A stretch of 64,000 bases of DNA, from assembly GCA_051294375.1 (NCBI GenBank), contig JBJCIZ010000239.1:1018831-1082830 (forward strand). The letters are read 5' to 3'. The notes beneath the pieces were generated by a model, which was given only the letters and a program-made list of their open reading frames with translations, did no database searches and was not told where the DNA came from. Position numbers and translations under genes: made by a program. Numbering within the stretch: the stretch's first letter is position 1; each line of letters starts with the position of its first letter. Source of the stretch: Paraspadella gotoi (taxonomy: Eukaryota > Chaetognatha). Shown piece by piece: positions 1 to 11,589 of the stretch.

Positions 1-2500
1 TCATATCACTCCTCCTCTCATTCTTCTCACTCGTATCTTGTTTCTTTCGTCTGTCTGAACTGAATAAAATGTTAAGTCCGTGTTGTATGGAAGTCGCTCG
101 GGATTTGTAGCTGACATGAAAGAGAAGAAGTTTTAAAGTCACACAAATGGAAAGTAAAATTAGCAAAAAAAAAAAAAAAAAAAAAAAAAGTCGAAACTTG
201 AAACGTGCCAAAGAAAAATTGGATGAAAATCGTTTTTTTTTTTTTAAAATTCCGGTAAAACTCCCTGCGTTGGGAAAGGAGGGGGAGAAAGAGGAACGCA
301 AGAGGGAAGAAAAGTACTTTACAGGTATGACGTGTGGACGAACAAGGTTTTAGATAGGTAGGAAAGGGAGACGATTGTTAAGAGGATGGTAAAGGAGTGA
401 TTTAGTCGAAAAGAAAGGAAGAGGTCGAAGAGATGATCAATGACAAAAGAGAGGGAGAAAAAGAAGAAAAGGTAAAAAGGAGAAGTGTTAACGAAAGAGG
501 CGTAAAGGGAAGCCAGAGAACCCAGGAAAAGACGAGAGATTGTTAAGAAGGGTACGACAAAGAAAATAGAGAGAGAGCACTAGTACAGAAGTTGTAAAAA
601 GTAAGATTTACCCTCTAAAAACAAAGAAGAGTTATAAAGACCAAAGGAATTTCCCAGCCACACGAGAGTGGGAAAGTATAACAGTTTAGGCGCGATCAGC
701 GTAGTTTTAATTGTATGTTTGTTTTGTTTTAATTTGTGTACTCTTAATGGAATCAATCATTTAAAAATGGACCAAAAATAAAGTAAAAAATAGCGTGACG
801 ACAGTTCATCGCTCAGATTAATAGATATGGATGGAGAGTTGCCTCGCTTACTTTGCTTTTTCTAGTTGCGAGCTCGCGGATGTAAACGAGTCGTCCGCGG
901 TAGGAACTCAAGTGATACACTTTCGATATCGTGGTCTCTGTCGGTTCTGTACCCTTACTTAGGTTAAAGAAGCCCATAACTCGCTATTGTTTTGCTTCAT
1001 TATTGTTATGACAGAAAAAACCCTCAAATCTAAGTGTCTGCTAGCGCCGCCTTCAGGATAATTTATAAGAGGACTAATAAGAATAAAAGATCTAGATATT
1101 AAGAGAATTCAACTGTCGGCTGTCAACTACACACTCTGAGAGACGTTCACTGGTATTTGCTTCTCTCTTCTTTTCTTTCTTCTTTTTTCGTTCTTTATCA
1201 TTCTTTCTATTCTTTCTTTCTTACTTTATTTCATTTCGCTGTATTCTTTTTTCATTTGTTTTTGTTCACAACTCTCTCTCTCTTCTCTCCATTCTCGATC
1301 GTCGATCGGTCTTACTGAAAATTGGCTCACTACGTCTCTTCACAATCTCTCATTCGCATCAATCTTCTGCACACATTATGTCAATACGTATTCACAGAGA
1401 AGGATTTCTTAATTGTCATCCATGCATGCCGAATATTTCCCCGAGGAAGAAGACATATGAACTTAATGAATCTATAATTCAGAGAATCTTAATGAATCTT
1501 AATTCAGAAGCTCTTATATCAACTATTCGAGAGAAATAAAAAGAAGCAGAGAAAAGAAGAGAATAAAAAAGAAATAGAGAGCAGAGGAATGGATAGAGAG
1601 TAAATGAGAGAGGATAGAATAGAATAGAGAGGGAGCGAGGATGGAGAAGAAGTAGTGAAGTAAAGAATATATAGGCCATCAACACACGAAAAAGAAGAAC
1701 AAACAAACAAACACTTGTAAAAATTATGAAAGGTTATAGATCGACGATTTCTCATTTCTGAATAACATACGAGTTAATGAAAAAGAGCCAGCTTAAATCA
1801 AAAGCGGATACAAGGAGAACAAAAAATAAGCGAAATAGAAAACAAGGTATACGAACGAAGAAACGACGTAAAGATTATATATTTTAGTAATTATATAAAT
1901 GAAAGCAACGAATAATCTCTCGAATATGAGGTTCGAATGAACAAGTTAGACAATTATATACTGATATGCAATGAAAGAAATGAGAAAAAACGTATGATGA
2001 TCGATTATCTTATTGAACCAGTAAAAATAAATGTTTTGAGAAGAACATTATTTTCACATGAAAGAATATAGTTATCTAGTCGAGTAATTTAGTTATTATT
2101 ATTTAATATGTAATACAGTTTTTAACAAAATAGAGAGATATCAGTTTCTAATAACAGATAAAGTGCACACAGAGTGTCGTTTCAAAAACCAGAAACATAT
2201 ATAGTTCTACTTCGTTATTTTTAACTTTGAATCCGAGTTTTAAAACACATGAAAATCTTCAAATGTGTCCACTAGCCAACTCAACAGTTCTAATAAAACA
2301 TGCGAACGCTAGAGATATGAGGAAAACACCGACCATCATAATGTTCATAAAGGAAAAAGACAGCGTCATACACCTATTCATGCAGCATAGAAAAAAAACA
2401 TCGGAGCAGAAAAATGACAGCGTCGGATGCGTAACATCTAGCAATACATGAACATACACCAAAGAGCGCGTTATCGTTTGGAGCCCCGCAGCACAGCAGC
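1..2500. other. AT-rich noncoding sequence, no gene seen
   Basis: No open frame here has a start, a length or a composition that supports a gene. The stretch holds a 25-base poly-A run near 165-189, GA-rich purine tracts at about 280-560 and 1540-1650, and CT-rich tracts at about 1160-1290. The short frames across these tracts are low-complexity (Lys/Glu or Ser/Leu/Phe). Confidence 0.6.
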
Positions 2501-2583
2501 AGAGAGAGAGAGAGGAGAGAGACGGAAGAAGAGCAGACTAGAGAGAGAGAGAAGAGAGGAGAGAGAGAGAGAGAGAGAGAAGG
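2501..2583. repeat. GA microsatellite
   Basis: Imperfect (GA)n with AGGAG and CAGAC interruptions. It lies directly upstream of the GC-rich island and the 2618 start codon, so it could be 5' untranslated or promoter sequence. That role is inference from position only. Confidence 0.85.
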
Positions 2584-2617
2584 AGCAGCAGAGTGATCCT
2601 AGTGGACGCATAGAACG

Positions 2618-3052
2618 ATGAGGAAGAGTTTCTCCGGGTGTTTTTTCTCGCGTCTCGAAAAGGCGAATAAACTCGACCCGGAGAATAACCGATGTCTTCT
2701 GGGGCGACTCTTTTTCATATGTGCTCATTTTGTTGGCGTGCGCGCTGCGATCCTGCAACGTTGCCCGTGCGGGTTAGAGTGCCAGACTGGCTCGTGCGAA
2801 GTGTGCAGGCGGATGTAACGCTTGTTTGCTGTGGAACCCTCGAGCACATCGCAGGAGTTTCGAGCTAAAGGAGGCCGCGATGCGACTCCAAATGTGTAGT
2901 ACAGCAGCGCCGGTATCGTGCGGATCACGTGCGGTAACCCGCGGACTTGCGGCGAATCCGGCGTCGGGCAGCGGGTCGGCAAACTGAGGCGTTGTCTGCA
3001 GCCGGCTGGGGAGACGTGCAGCTGCGGCGGAAGCGGCTGCGGCGCGCGCTAA
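2618..3052 (+). CDS. Candidate two-exon Cys-rich protein, unrecognised
   Basis: The first open frame runs from an ATG at 2618 with an in-frame stop just upstream. It encodes 65 residues that end in a Cys cluster (pattern C-x-C-x3-C-x4-C-x2-C) before a TAA at 2816. If a GT at 2815 is used as donor and the AG at 2907 as acceptor (93-base intron, TACAGCAG end), the phase is kept. The frame then continues 48 codons through a second Cys-rich stretch (C-x-C-x4-C near its end) to a TAA at 3050-3052. The joined product would be about 113 residues. What supports it: an ATG with an upstream stop, phase-compatible splicing and GC-rich composition unlike the flanks. What weakens it: the donor GTAACG is not strong, a matching phase arises by chance one time in three, there is no clear signal peptide, and I recognise no family. 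Confidence 0.22.
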
Positions 3053-3214
3053 ACGTGTGTATGGTTCGGAATCCCAAACACGATATCCGCCTTTGTGTCC
3101 CTTTTTTTTTTATTGTTTTTTTGTTTTTGTTGCATCAAGATAACCCCATGCTGAAGGAGAGAGAGGCGACAGGCAAGGGAGTCCGAAGGGTCGGGGCGTG
3201 TGATTTTGACGGAA

Positions 3215-3390
3215 AAGTTTCTTTGGCGGGCATTCTGTGCGGGCATTTCTGTGCGGTGGCAATTCTGTGCGGCAATTCCTAGTGCGGGTCCAGGAGCGAA
3301 GGGCAATATCTGCTGTGGCGGCTGCCGACGTCTGCCACGGCAATTCTGTGCGGGCAATCTGATGCCTGGCAATTCTGTGCGGCCAGAGAG
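3215..3390. repeat. Degenerate 15-16 bp minisatellite
   Basis: At least six imperfect copies of a unit close to GGCAATTCTGTGCGG, some reading GGGCATTCTGTGC. They end the GC-rich island and are interrupted around 3285-3340 by a GC-rich spacer. Short frames here are read through the repeat and are not supported as genes. Confidence 0.75.
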
Positions 3391-3429
3391 GAAGCAAATC
3401 CCTCAGGCGAGGCACAATTCTTGAGGCGA

Positions 3430-6400
3430 CTGTCCTTGATAAACCGAGTATTGAAAAGATCAGAGTAACGAGGTTTGGTGATGGTGAAGTATAGAGAGTG
3501 AAAGATTCGAGAAAATGAAGGACTATTGTATATAGTTTTAGTAATTTTATAATTATGAGTTATAACGTAAGATATATACTACATAAAACGGGATAAATAT
3601 TTATTAGGGAGGCTTTCCAAATCCAACGTAAATAGTTTGTTAAATTTAGTGAGGAAATATAGTTGAATATTATAAAAGGTTTAGTAATCTAGCTTGAATA
3701 GGTAAATTGCAACTAGGATATTTTGTTGAATTGTGTCGTCAAGCACTTTTAGCAGAATGATGATGTCCGTAGATATGGTACGCGAGGGGAGTACGTAGAT
3801 GTAGTGCGATTAGTGTGTGGAGTTGAGAGCACGAAACAGGTAGGGGAGATGAATCTGGTCGAACGTTAAATGGACACAGAGTAAACACACATTTTCAAGG
3901 GAAAGTAAGCGAGATATACAATGCAGAAAATAGGGAAAAGACGACCAAAGGTAAGAAGGAAAAAATAGTTTCAGAGAAAGGGAGAGAATGAAGGAAAGAG
4001 AAAGTCACTAATAGACAGATGACGAACCACAACATATCAGAATTTCTGGAAATATTTGAATCCAGTCTCATGGTGCAATATAACATATCAGAGCATTTGT
4101 TGATCCATTTACACCTATTATTGTCCATACATATATGAGATGTCAAAGTATCCGTTGACAGAGACGCGGGCTCGGAGTATTGTCACATTATCACGTTGGC
4201 TCTTGTTCGTCATGCGCTTCGTCGTCGTCTTTGGCGTTATATATAACTAGTTGGTCGACCCATTGGATGTCAGATCACATTGACATAAAATAATTGTCAC
4301 CATACGTCCGTTGTCCTTACCTCCTCCTTTCTCCCTCACTCTTCACCTTCCTCTGTCCTCCTCACTCTTCCTTCTCGAGCTCTTGACCCGACGCAGAGCG
4401 CAGTTTGATGTGCTCTGGAATTCCACAAGGAGACGAAGCGAGACCGAAGGTTCTCTATCGAAGTGCGAACGCATTTCTGATTCTTTAAATCAATATTCCA
4501 TAACAGGCTAAGGTATCTGATTCTTAACTAATGATTTGATTCTCTTAATATTGTTGTCAAACCGGACTCGATAACTTTTAAGACACCTAATCGCATAAGT
4601 TGTAACGAACCAACGACACGCAGACGTATATTCCATTAAATGTCTTGAACCATAAAAAACCCAATTCCGACGACATAGACTTAGTACGGGAGAGTAAATA
4701 ACGAACGAACGATGAACGGTAAACAGGATGCACACGAAGAGACAAGAACCGACAAGATCGAGAGAGACGTCCGGCGAAGTGGTAAAATAGGAACTAAATT
4801 AGAGGGTGCGAAGATGGCGGCTTCTCGATTCTTCGAAACCGAAAGATTACTCTTGAGGAAGGCACAATGATATAATATAAAATAATTTGAAGAATATCTC
4901 TCTTCTCTCTGAGTATCTCATCTTAATCTAAGTCTATCTGAAAAAAAGAATCTATCAAGCGCAAAAAAATAAATATAACATAAAAAAAAAAAAAAAAAGC
5001 TTATACAAATCAAACGAAGATTGGAGATAATCGAAAAAAAAACGAGGTAAGATATATACTTTATGGCTTCACTAGTGAGAACGATCATCTATTTTTACTG
5101 AAGTGCTTGGCTTTTTTCTTATAAATCTCATCGTTGGAATGAAGACACAAAAGCAAATTGAAAGAAGAGAGTCGAACAGCTAGATAAGAATAACCTCATT
5201 TCATGCTAAAACGTTCTAAACCTATGGAACATGCGTTAATATAAACCTATCTAATCTCATTGAACTGCTTCCTTTCCTCTTCTCTTTCTTCTCTCTCATA
5301 TTAACAGATAACATAGAGAAACAAATAAGAAATAAAAGCAAAATACTAAAGAAAGAATAGAAAACGAATAAGTAGTTCACCAAATAGTACGTAAAAAGGT
5401 ACGTCTTATACTCTCCACCTCTCTCTCTTTCCTTCCCTTCTCTCCTCTCCCTAAATATGACACATACAACTGTCTCCGCCTTCTTGCTTTCTTTGACTAA
5501 ACGTTCAAATCATTAACTCTCCGAGTTTTAATCTACCAGTGGTCCAGTCCTTCCAGCCGAATAATCCGTGAAAACATCCTAATAATGTGCCACTAGCGTC
5601 TGCTTTTTCATCGCATTTTTTATCGCCTCCTTCCTTGCCACATATTTCTGTCCACGATTACTACTCTCTTTCCTCTACCTTTTTAGTACGATCAACTTCT
5701 CGTCTCTCCTCTCTCTCCTCTCTATCTCTTCTCTCTTGCCCTCTGCTCTCTTCCTCATCTCCTCTCTCTCTCTCTCTCCCATCACTTTCTCTTTTATCAC
5801 TCCTTCCACTCCCGCTCTTCTCCTCTATCTCTATGTCGGCTCGCTTTAATTCTATTTTACGCACTCAGTTTGAACATCAGTTTAGATAGATTAGTTAGAT
5901 TCTTTTTTCTTGACTGATTCTTCTTCTTCTTCTCCGTTTTCTCCTTCTCCGCCTCCCTCTCCCCTTCTCATCTCTCTCTCTCTTCTCCTCCCCCTCTCTT
6001 CTCTCTTCCGTCCTCATCTCTCATCACTTCCTCTCTCTCTCTCCCTCTCCTCATCTCTCTCCTCCGCTCCATCAGCCCCGCGCGTGTTCAGTCCTCTCGA
6101 CGGCGAAAAGATTTCAAACGACGGCACGGGGGCGAAAATCAACCAGGAAAGTGCGCCAGAAGGATCTATTCATTTGTGGCTGCGATGAAAAGAAAGGTTT
6201 CGGAGAGGAAGGGATAAGATTAGTTAGAAAGATAGTAATAAGAAGATGTAATTCACAATGATCTTTTTTTAAATGCCCCCTGAATCTAAGTAACAAATGA
6301 TAAAAAAAAAAAAAACTCTTCACTAGACTAATGAATGTCTCATCATAGAATTACAATAAATAGAAAAATAACACTCAATCCTATCTCCACTTCGCAATTC

Positions 6401-6880
6401 TAATAATTTAAATAATCACTACAACTCACACATAGGACAGATGATTCATATTTTCTCGCGTTCTCTTCTCCCGCGAGTAAAATCACGACAATTTATCATG
6501 AAACTCATAAAAGTCAGTTTTCGGTTCGGGGTTTCGGTCGGTCGGTCTGTCTGTATGTCTTGTTCCGTGGGTGTCTGTCTCAACCTTAAGAAGTTAAAAA
6601 AAATTTCATCACAGATAATTCCATGGGCTCGAGGGATAGTTTTTTTTTATGCTCATTTGTGAAAGACAGACATAATAAAACCTCGATCTAAGTGACTGGC
6701 TTGCGGCGGCGGCCGNNNNNNNNNNNNNNNNNNNNNNNNNACGAGAATAACAGAGATAAATTAGTGATGGATTCAAGAGACAGATGCGAATGGATTCGTG
6801 GATGACAATTGACCAGATGCAGGAAGCCTTTCGGTGGATGCGAGTTATTTACTGGGCGACGATGACGACGATATGAAGAA
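3430..6880. other. Noncoding, AT-rich with CT-rich blocks
   Basis: No supported gene. Long pyrimidine-rich blocks lie at about 5690-5870 and 5920-6070, with a poly-A run at about 4982-4998. A run of 25 N lies at 6716-6740. The longest open frames are translations of the CT blocks (Ser/Leu repeats). Confidence 0.55.

Positions 6881-6938
<58 letters not shown>
6881..6938. repeat. (GAC)n trinucleotide array
   Basis: Nearly perfect GAC/ACG/CGA array of about 19 units. It reads as poly-Asp or poly-Val/Arg in every frame, so open frames here are not evidence of a gene. Confidence 0.95.
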
Positions 6939-6939
<1 letters not shown>

Positions 6940-7049
6940 CGCTCACGATACCGATGACTTTTTTCGCGCTTCGTTTGGTGAATCGGAAACGAAAAGAGGA
7001 AAAAGAAAAATAATTAAAAAAAAAAAAATTGAGGAAAATTGAAAATCCT

Positions 7050-7982
7050 TTTCGTCGTCGTTTTCGTCGTCGTTTTCGTCGTCGTTTTCGTCGTCATCTT
7101 TTTCCTCGTTAGATTGGAAATTGTTGATGATTTGAACAATATTGCACCTGGTTTTAACTTTTAAGTATAACGATGTATGTGTACTTATAAAAATGGCTCT
7201 GTATTTGATGACACAGTAGGTATTTAAAAAGACCGACATATTTAAAAGACGGACCGACAGTAAATAGACTCGGTAGAATTGCTTCGCGAGTACTAGCGCC
7301 GGAAAATAGCGAGTAACGTTATCTGAATCAGCGATGTCGTCGTCGTCGTCGTCGTCGTCGTTTTCTTCGATTCTAAGTCTCAATGAATAACTTCTTCCTG
7401 GGAGAAGAAAAAGAGAGAGAGAGAGAAGGGNNNNNNNNNNNNNNNNNNNNNNNNNNNNNNNNNNNNNNNNNNNNNNNNNNNNNNNNNNNNNNNNNNNNNN
7501 NNNNNNNNNNNNNNNNNNNNNNNNNNNNNNNNNNNNNNNNNNNNNNNNNNNNNNNNNNNNNNNNNNNNNNNNNNNNNNNNNNAGAATCACCTCGACCGAC
7601 TTCGTTATGAAGATAACGCGCAGAAGAACAATGAGTTTCAGCGACTAAAGGAAATTTGGTGCCATTTTCGTTGCCGTCGAGAGAATGGGATGACGACGAC
7701 GACAATAACGACGACAACGACAAAGACGACGACGACAACGAAGACGACGACGAAAATGNNNNNNNNNNNNNNNNNNNNNNNNNNNNNNNNNNNNNNNNNN
7801 NNNNNNNNNNNNNNNNNNNNNNNNNNNNNNNNNNNNNNNNNNNNNNNNNNNNNNNNNNNNNNNNNNNNNNNNNNNNNNNNNNNNNNNNNNNNNNNNNNNN
7901 NNNNNNNNNNNNNNNNNNNNNNNNNNNNNNNNNNNNNNNNNNNNNNNNNNNNNNNNNNNNNNNNNNNNNNNNNNAACACGAC
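7050..7982. repeat. GTC/GAC-rich region with two gaps
   Basis: (CGTCGTTTT)-type repeats at about 7055-7100, (CGT)n at 7336-7362, and GAC/AAC-type repeats at 7690-7758. Two N runs interrupt the stretch, at 7431-7582 (152) and 7759-7974 (216). The second gap sits inside a trinucleotide array, so the array itself is probably what failed to assemble. The trinucleotides change strand orientation along the segment. Confidence 0.8.
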
Positions 7983-8007
7983 AACGACGACGACGACGAC
8001 GACGACG
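7975..8007. repeat. (ACG)n array after gap
   Basis: Right-hand end of the trinucleotide array that the 7759-7974 gap interrupts. Confidence 0.9.
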
Positions 8008-8070
8008 CTGGATTTTACGAGGAACATTTCCTCTTCTAACCCGAACTCTGTCGACCACGCCCATCTCGTT

Positions 8071-8179
<109 letters not shown>

Positions 8180-8436
8180 GTTCACTCACGCAACACGCTA
8201 CATTTGTATTCAATTTTTTTTTTAATGAAAAAATGAGAACTTCTAAGCGCTGAGCAAGAAATAATCCCTGGGCTTTACTTTACTTATAAAGTAATCATCC
8301 CAATCAAATAGAGTTTCCTCAAGATATTTATAATCAAATATGAATGTCATTTAATGATTAGTCTAGTTTCATTACCATTTTTTCATATTCTCAATTCTCA
8401 ACTTTTCCATCGGATACGTCCTCAACTTGGGTTCTC

Positions 8437-8501
8437 ATCTTTGTCAGCATCTTTGTCAGCATCGAGACCAAAAAAACCTAATGTATCCCCTCTTTGTCAG
8501 C
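8437..8501. repeat. 12-bp repeat shared with 3' end of the membrane-protein gene
   Basis: The 12-base string ATCTTTGTCAGC occurs in tandem at 8437-8460. A near copy (CTCTTTGTCAGC) lies at 8490-8501, inside the last codons of the 8478-8894 gene. On the coding strand the unit reads Ala-Asp-Lys-Asp. The two outer copies read this way only in the +1 frame beyond the stop codon. Confidence 0.8.
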
Positions 8502-8894
8502 GTTTGACACAAACTCGTATATGATCCAGACGACGAGAAAAAGTCCGGAAAAAATGATCCCGAGGAGCGAGGTCACGAACAACGTCAGTTGACATTTCGT
8601 CGTGACGAGCGTCAACACGAGCGACGCCACGCCGCAGCCCGAGGCGCCGGCCCAAAAGAAGGCGTGCCAGGCGAGGTGGTAGTAGAATCCGCGAAAGGCG
8701 CCCCAAGCGGCGAAAATGACGAAAACGACGGCGCCGAGAGCGAAAGACGTCAGGGCCAACTTCCGGTTGCATTTATCGGCGACCGGGCTGCCGCCGCCGT
8801 CGTCGCAGTCGCCGCAGAGGTCGCTCTTGGCGTTGGGGTTGGCGTCGGCGTCGCAGTCTTTGGCGCCGGGATCCACGACGTCAGTTTGTGACAT
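8478..8894 (-). CDS. Small three-pass membrane protein, unknown family
   Basis: A 138-residue intronless frame with an ATG start, an in-frame TAA directly before the ATG, and a TAG stop. The first ~43 residues are acidic and hydrophilic, with five Cys (at about 14, 27, 30 and 42 among them) and a DCDDGGG stretch. Three hydrophobic segments follow at roughly 46-68, 76-98 and 103-128, then a short polar tail. Third codon positions are strongly GC in an AT-rich neighbourhood, which argues for real coding use. The -3 base of the start is T, a weak context. A variant poly-A signal (ATTAAA on the coding strand, 8350-8355) lies about 125 bases past the stop. The tail may be affected by a frameshift: an ADKD-type repeat resumes in the +1 frame after the stop. 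I do not recognise the family. The shape (acidic Cys-containing head, three helices) fits a small plasma-membrane or ER protein, but no function is assigned. It could also be one exon of a larger gene. Confidence 0.6.
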   Translation of the reverse strand: MSQTDVVDPGAKDCDADANPNAKSDLCGDCDDGGGSPVADKCNRKLALTSFALGAVVFVIFAAWGAFRGFYYHLAWHAFFWAGASGCGVASLVLTLVTTKCQLTLFVTSLLGIIFSGLFLVVWIIYEFVSNADKEGIH

Positions 8895-9301
8895 TTAAGA
8901 TGATGAACGAAAGAGCAATATGAATTTAAAAAAAAAAAAGATATTTAAAGAAAAGAAAATTACTACGAAAAGAATTGTAAAAAGAAATTTAACTATCTAA
9001 ACGATACGTTTAAGTTTTAGGGAGTTTTCTTTTTTTTTTTTTNNNNNNNNNNNNNNNNNNNNNNNNNNNNNNNNNNNNNNNNNNNNNNNNNNNNNNNNNN
9101 NNNNNNNNNNNNNNNNNNNNNNNNNNNNNNNNNNNNNNNNNNNNNNNNNNNNNNNNNNNNNNNNNNNNNNNNNNNNNNNNNNNNNNNNNNNNNNNNNNNN
9201 NNNNNNNNNNNNNNNNNNNNNNNNNNNNNNNNNNNNNNNNNNNNNNNNNNNNNNNNNNNATTATGAAAAAGTAATTCAAAGCAGGTTTCAAATGCAAGAA
9301 A

Positions 9302-9302
<1 letters not shown>
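8895..9302. other. Upstream flank of membrane-protein gene, with gap
   Basis: AT-rich, with poly-A at about 8928-8940 and poly-T at 9029-9042. A 217-base N run occupies 9043-9259. No promoter element could be identified with confidence. Confidence 0.5.

Positions 9303-9360
<58 letters not shown>
9303..9360. repeat. (CT)n microsatellite
   Basis: About 29 uninterrupted CT dinucleotides. Confidence 0.97.
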
Positions 9361-9362
<2 letters not shown>

Positions 9363-9734
9363 GTTTGATTGTCGTTACCGCCCTAACATCACGAACTGGT
9401 TTTGCAGCCGGCATCTCGCCAACAAATTAAAAAAACCAACAAAAACCGAGACTGAGCAAAAAAAAAAAAAAAAAAAAATTCACTTTTTTTTGACGAAAAA
9501 ACTTTTTTCGGTTGAAAAAGATTTTTTTTTCTCTGGAGTAAAAAATCATTGAAAAACAGATTTCCATATTTTTGGTTTAAACTCCCCGGAGAGAAATGAA
9601 GCAAAAGAGAGAAAAGGAAAGAAAGGGAGGTAATAAAAAGGGAGGAAAGAAAAAAGAAAGAAAAGAGGAAAATTGGAGACAAGAATTTGTTGTAGTTTAG
9701 AGAAAAGAAAGAAATGTGAATTAAAGGAAAAAAA

Positions 9735-9860
9735 TGGAAAGAAAGAAAGAAAGAAAGAAAGAAAGAAAAATGAAAGAAAGAAAGAAAGAAAGAAAGAAAG
9801 AAAAAAAGAAAGAAAGAAAGAAAGAAAGAAATAAAGAAAGAGACAAAGAAAGAAAGATAA
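9735..9860. repeat. (GAAA)n microsatellite
   Basis: Imperfect GAAA tetranucleotide array at the left boundary of the duplicated block. Frames across it read Lys/Glu/Arg on one strand and Phe/Leu/Ser on the other. Confidence 0.95.
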
Positions 9861-10148
9861 AAATCCCCCACAAAACAAAAGAACCGGATTTTCATCAAAG
9901 AAGAAACGGTTGTCGTTGTTGTTGTTGTCGTCGCCGCACCGCCTCCTTGATGAATCCAGGGGAAAAGATTGTAAAGCGATAAAGGGAGCGATCAAAAAGC
10001 GAAATAAAGCGAAAGAAAAGCGAAATAAAGCTATTTCTCCCCCCCCTCCGCCCCTGCGACTCGTCCCGGCTTAACTGCTCCGTCCCTTCGGCCTCTGGGG
10101 TTCGCATCTTCGGTTCCCTTGATGGTCATCACTGAGAAAGGGGTAGGG

Positions 10149-10213
10149 GAGGAGGAGAGGAGGAGGGGGAGGAGGAGGAGGAGGAGGAGGAGGAGGAGGA
10201 AGAGGAAAAAGAG
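10149..10213. repeat. (GAG)n purine array
   Basis: GGAGGAG-type trinucleotide array, partly interrupted. Its copy-B equivalent (about 26530-26585) is shorter and degraded. Confidence 0.9.
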
Positions 10214-10372
10214 GAGGGATGAGGAGAGGGAAGAGGAGGACAAAGACACCGACAACGAGGCTTCTAATGATGACAAATACGGAACGTGACGCTTATTACG
10301 GTAACTGACGACCTGGCTGCGATCTTATGACAAAATCAGATGATGAGACAATATTAGTAAGACGTCTTAGTC

Positions 10373-10565
10373 AGATGACAAAAGAAAACAACCACAACAA
10401 AATCAGACGATAAAACAAGACAACAACGACCAAAAAAATAAGATGACAAAACAAGACAACAAAAACAAAAAAATAACATGACAAAAACAAGATAACAACG
10501 ACAACAAAATAAGATGACAAAACAAAACAACAACGACCCCAAAATAAGATGACAAAACAAGGTAC
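10373..10565. repeat. Tandem ~36-bp A-rich minisatellite
   Basis: Five or so imperfect units with core AAGATGACAAAACAAG followed by ACAACGAC. The copy-B counterpart is at about 26715-26970. It is low in G and T, which gives Val/Phe/Leu-rich open frames on the minus strand. These are not supported as genes. Confidence 0.8.
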
Positions 10566-10727
10566 TGACATAATCAACAATCACAACAACAAAGAAGACA
10601 ACAACGACAAAGATGGCGGAAAATCTGGGACACGTGATTCTTTACGCAAACTCGATTCGTTGGATGAAGAAAAGCTTAATAGACTGAATATACGACTTCA
10701 TTAATTGCAAAATTTCTTTGCTCATTG

Positions 10728-10754
10728 AGTAATAATAATAATAATAATAATAAC
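10728..10754. repeat. (AAT)n microsatellite
   Basis: About eight AAT units ending in a TATA-type AT palindrome. The equivalent in copy B (27130-27165) is broken. Confidence 0.9.
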
Positions 10755-11062
10755 AATATATTATATATACTGTGGGTAATGAGTAATGAGTATCATCTTC
10801 GCTTCATTGTACGAAGTCACTTGACCCTTTTTGTCTTTCTATCTTTATTTCTGTTTTTTTTTTCTATTTGGATTTCTGTCTGTCTGTGTTTCACTTTGTA
10901 GTCTGTCTTGCCTTCTAATTGACTGTCTATAAATTTATATATAAATTTATATTTATCTTTTAACTAAATATTCTTCTCTTTTCTCTCTCTATCAACTTTC
11001 ATATCCGCTTCCGCCAAGAAGCGAAAGTTCAGAAAAAAAAAAACTTTATGCAAAGACTTCGA
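10755..11062. other. AT-rich noncoding flank with short palindrome
   Basis: No gene seen. An 18-base perfect AT palindrome (AAATTTATA/TATAAATTT) lies at 10931-10948 and is retained in copy B near 27335. Confidence 0.6.
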
Positions 11063-11272
11063 NNNNNNNNNNNNNNNNNNNNNNNNNNNNNNNNNNNNNN
11101 NNNNNNNNNNNNNNNNNNNNNNNNNNNNNNNNNNNNNNNNNNNNNNNNNNNNNNNNNNNNNNNNNNNNNNNNNNNNNNNNNNNNNNNNNNNNNNNNNNNN
11201 NNNNNNNNNNNNNNNNNNNNNNNNNNNNNNNNNNNNNNNNNNNNNNNNNNNNNNNNNNNNNNNNNNNNNNNN

Positions 11273-11306
<34 letters not shown>
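11063..11306. repeat. Gap plus (CGT)n array
   Basis: 210 N followed by about 11 CGT units at 11273-11306. Copy B fills the equivalent position (about 27466-27690) with CT microsatellite and CGT repeats, so the gap is simple-repeat sequence. Confidence 0.85.
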
Positions 11307-11589
11307 TTCTCTGTTTCCTCCAGGGGATCTTTGATCACGTGACCTTTTGGATCTTCTGCCGGAAATTTTTTTTTTTTTAACCAATGTGGCGACGACGACG
11401 ACAAAGAACATAGAATTTCTAACAATGATGTCTTCATTTCTCTATTAAATTATAAAAATTAAACAACAAGAAGAAAATAACTGACTATTGATTATTAAAG
11501 CAAGATTTTAAATCTTTCAGTACAGTTGCAACTTGTAAGCTTGATATTAAAATACGAACGATTACAATTAAATACAATACTGATACATG

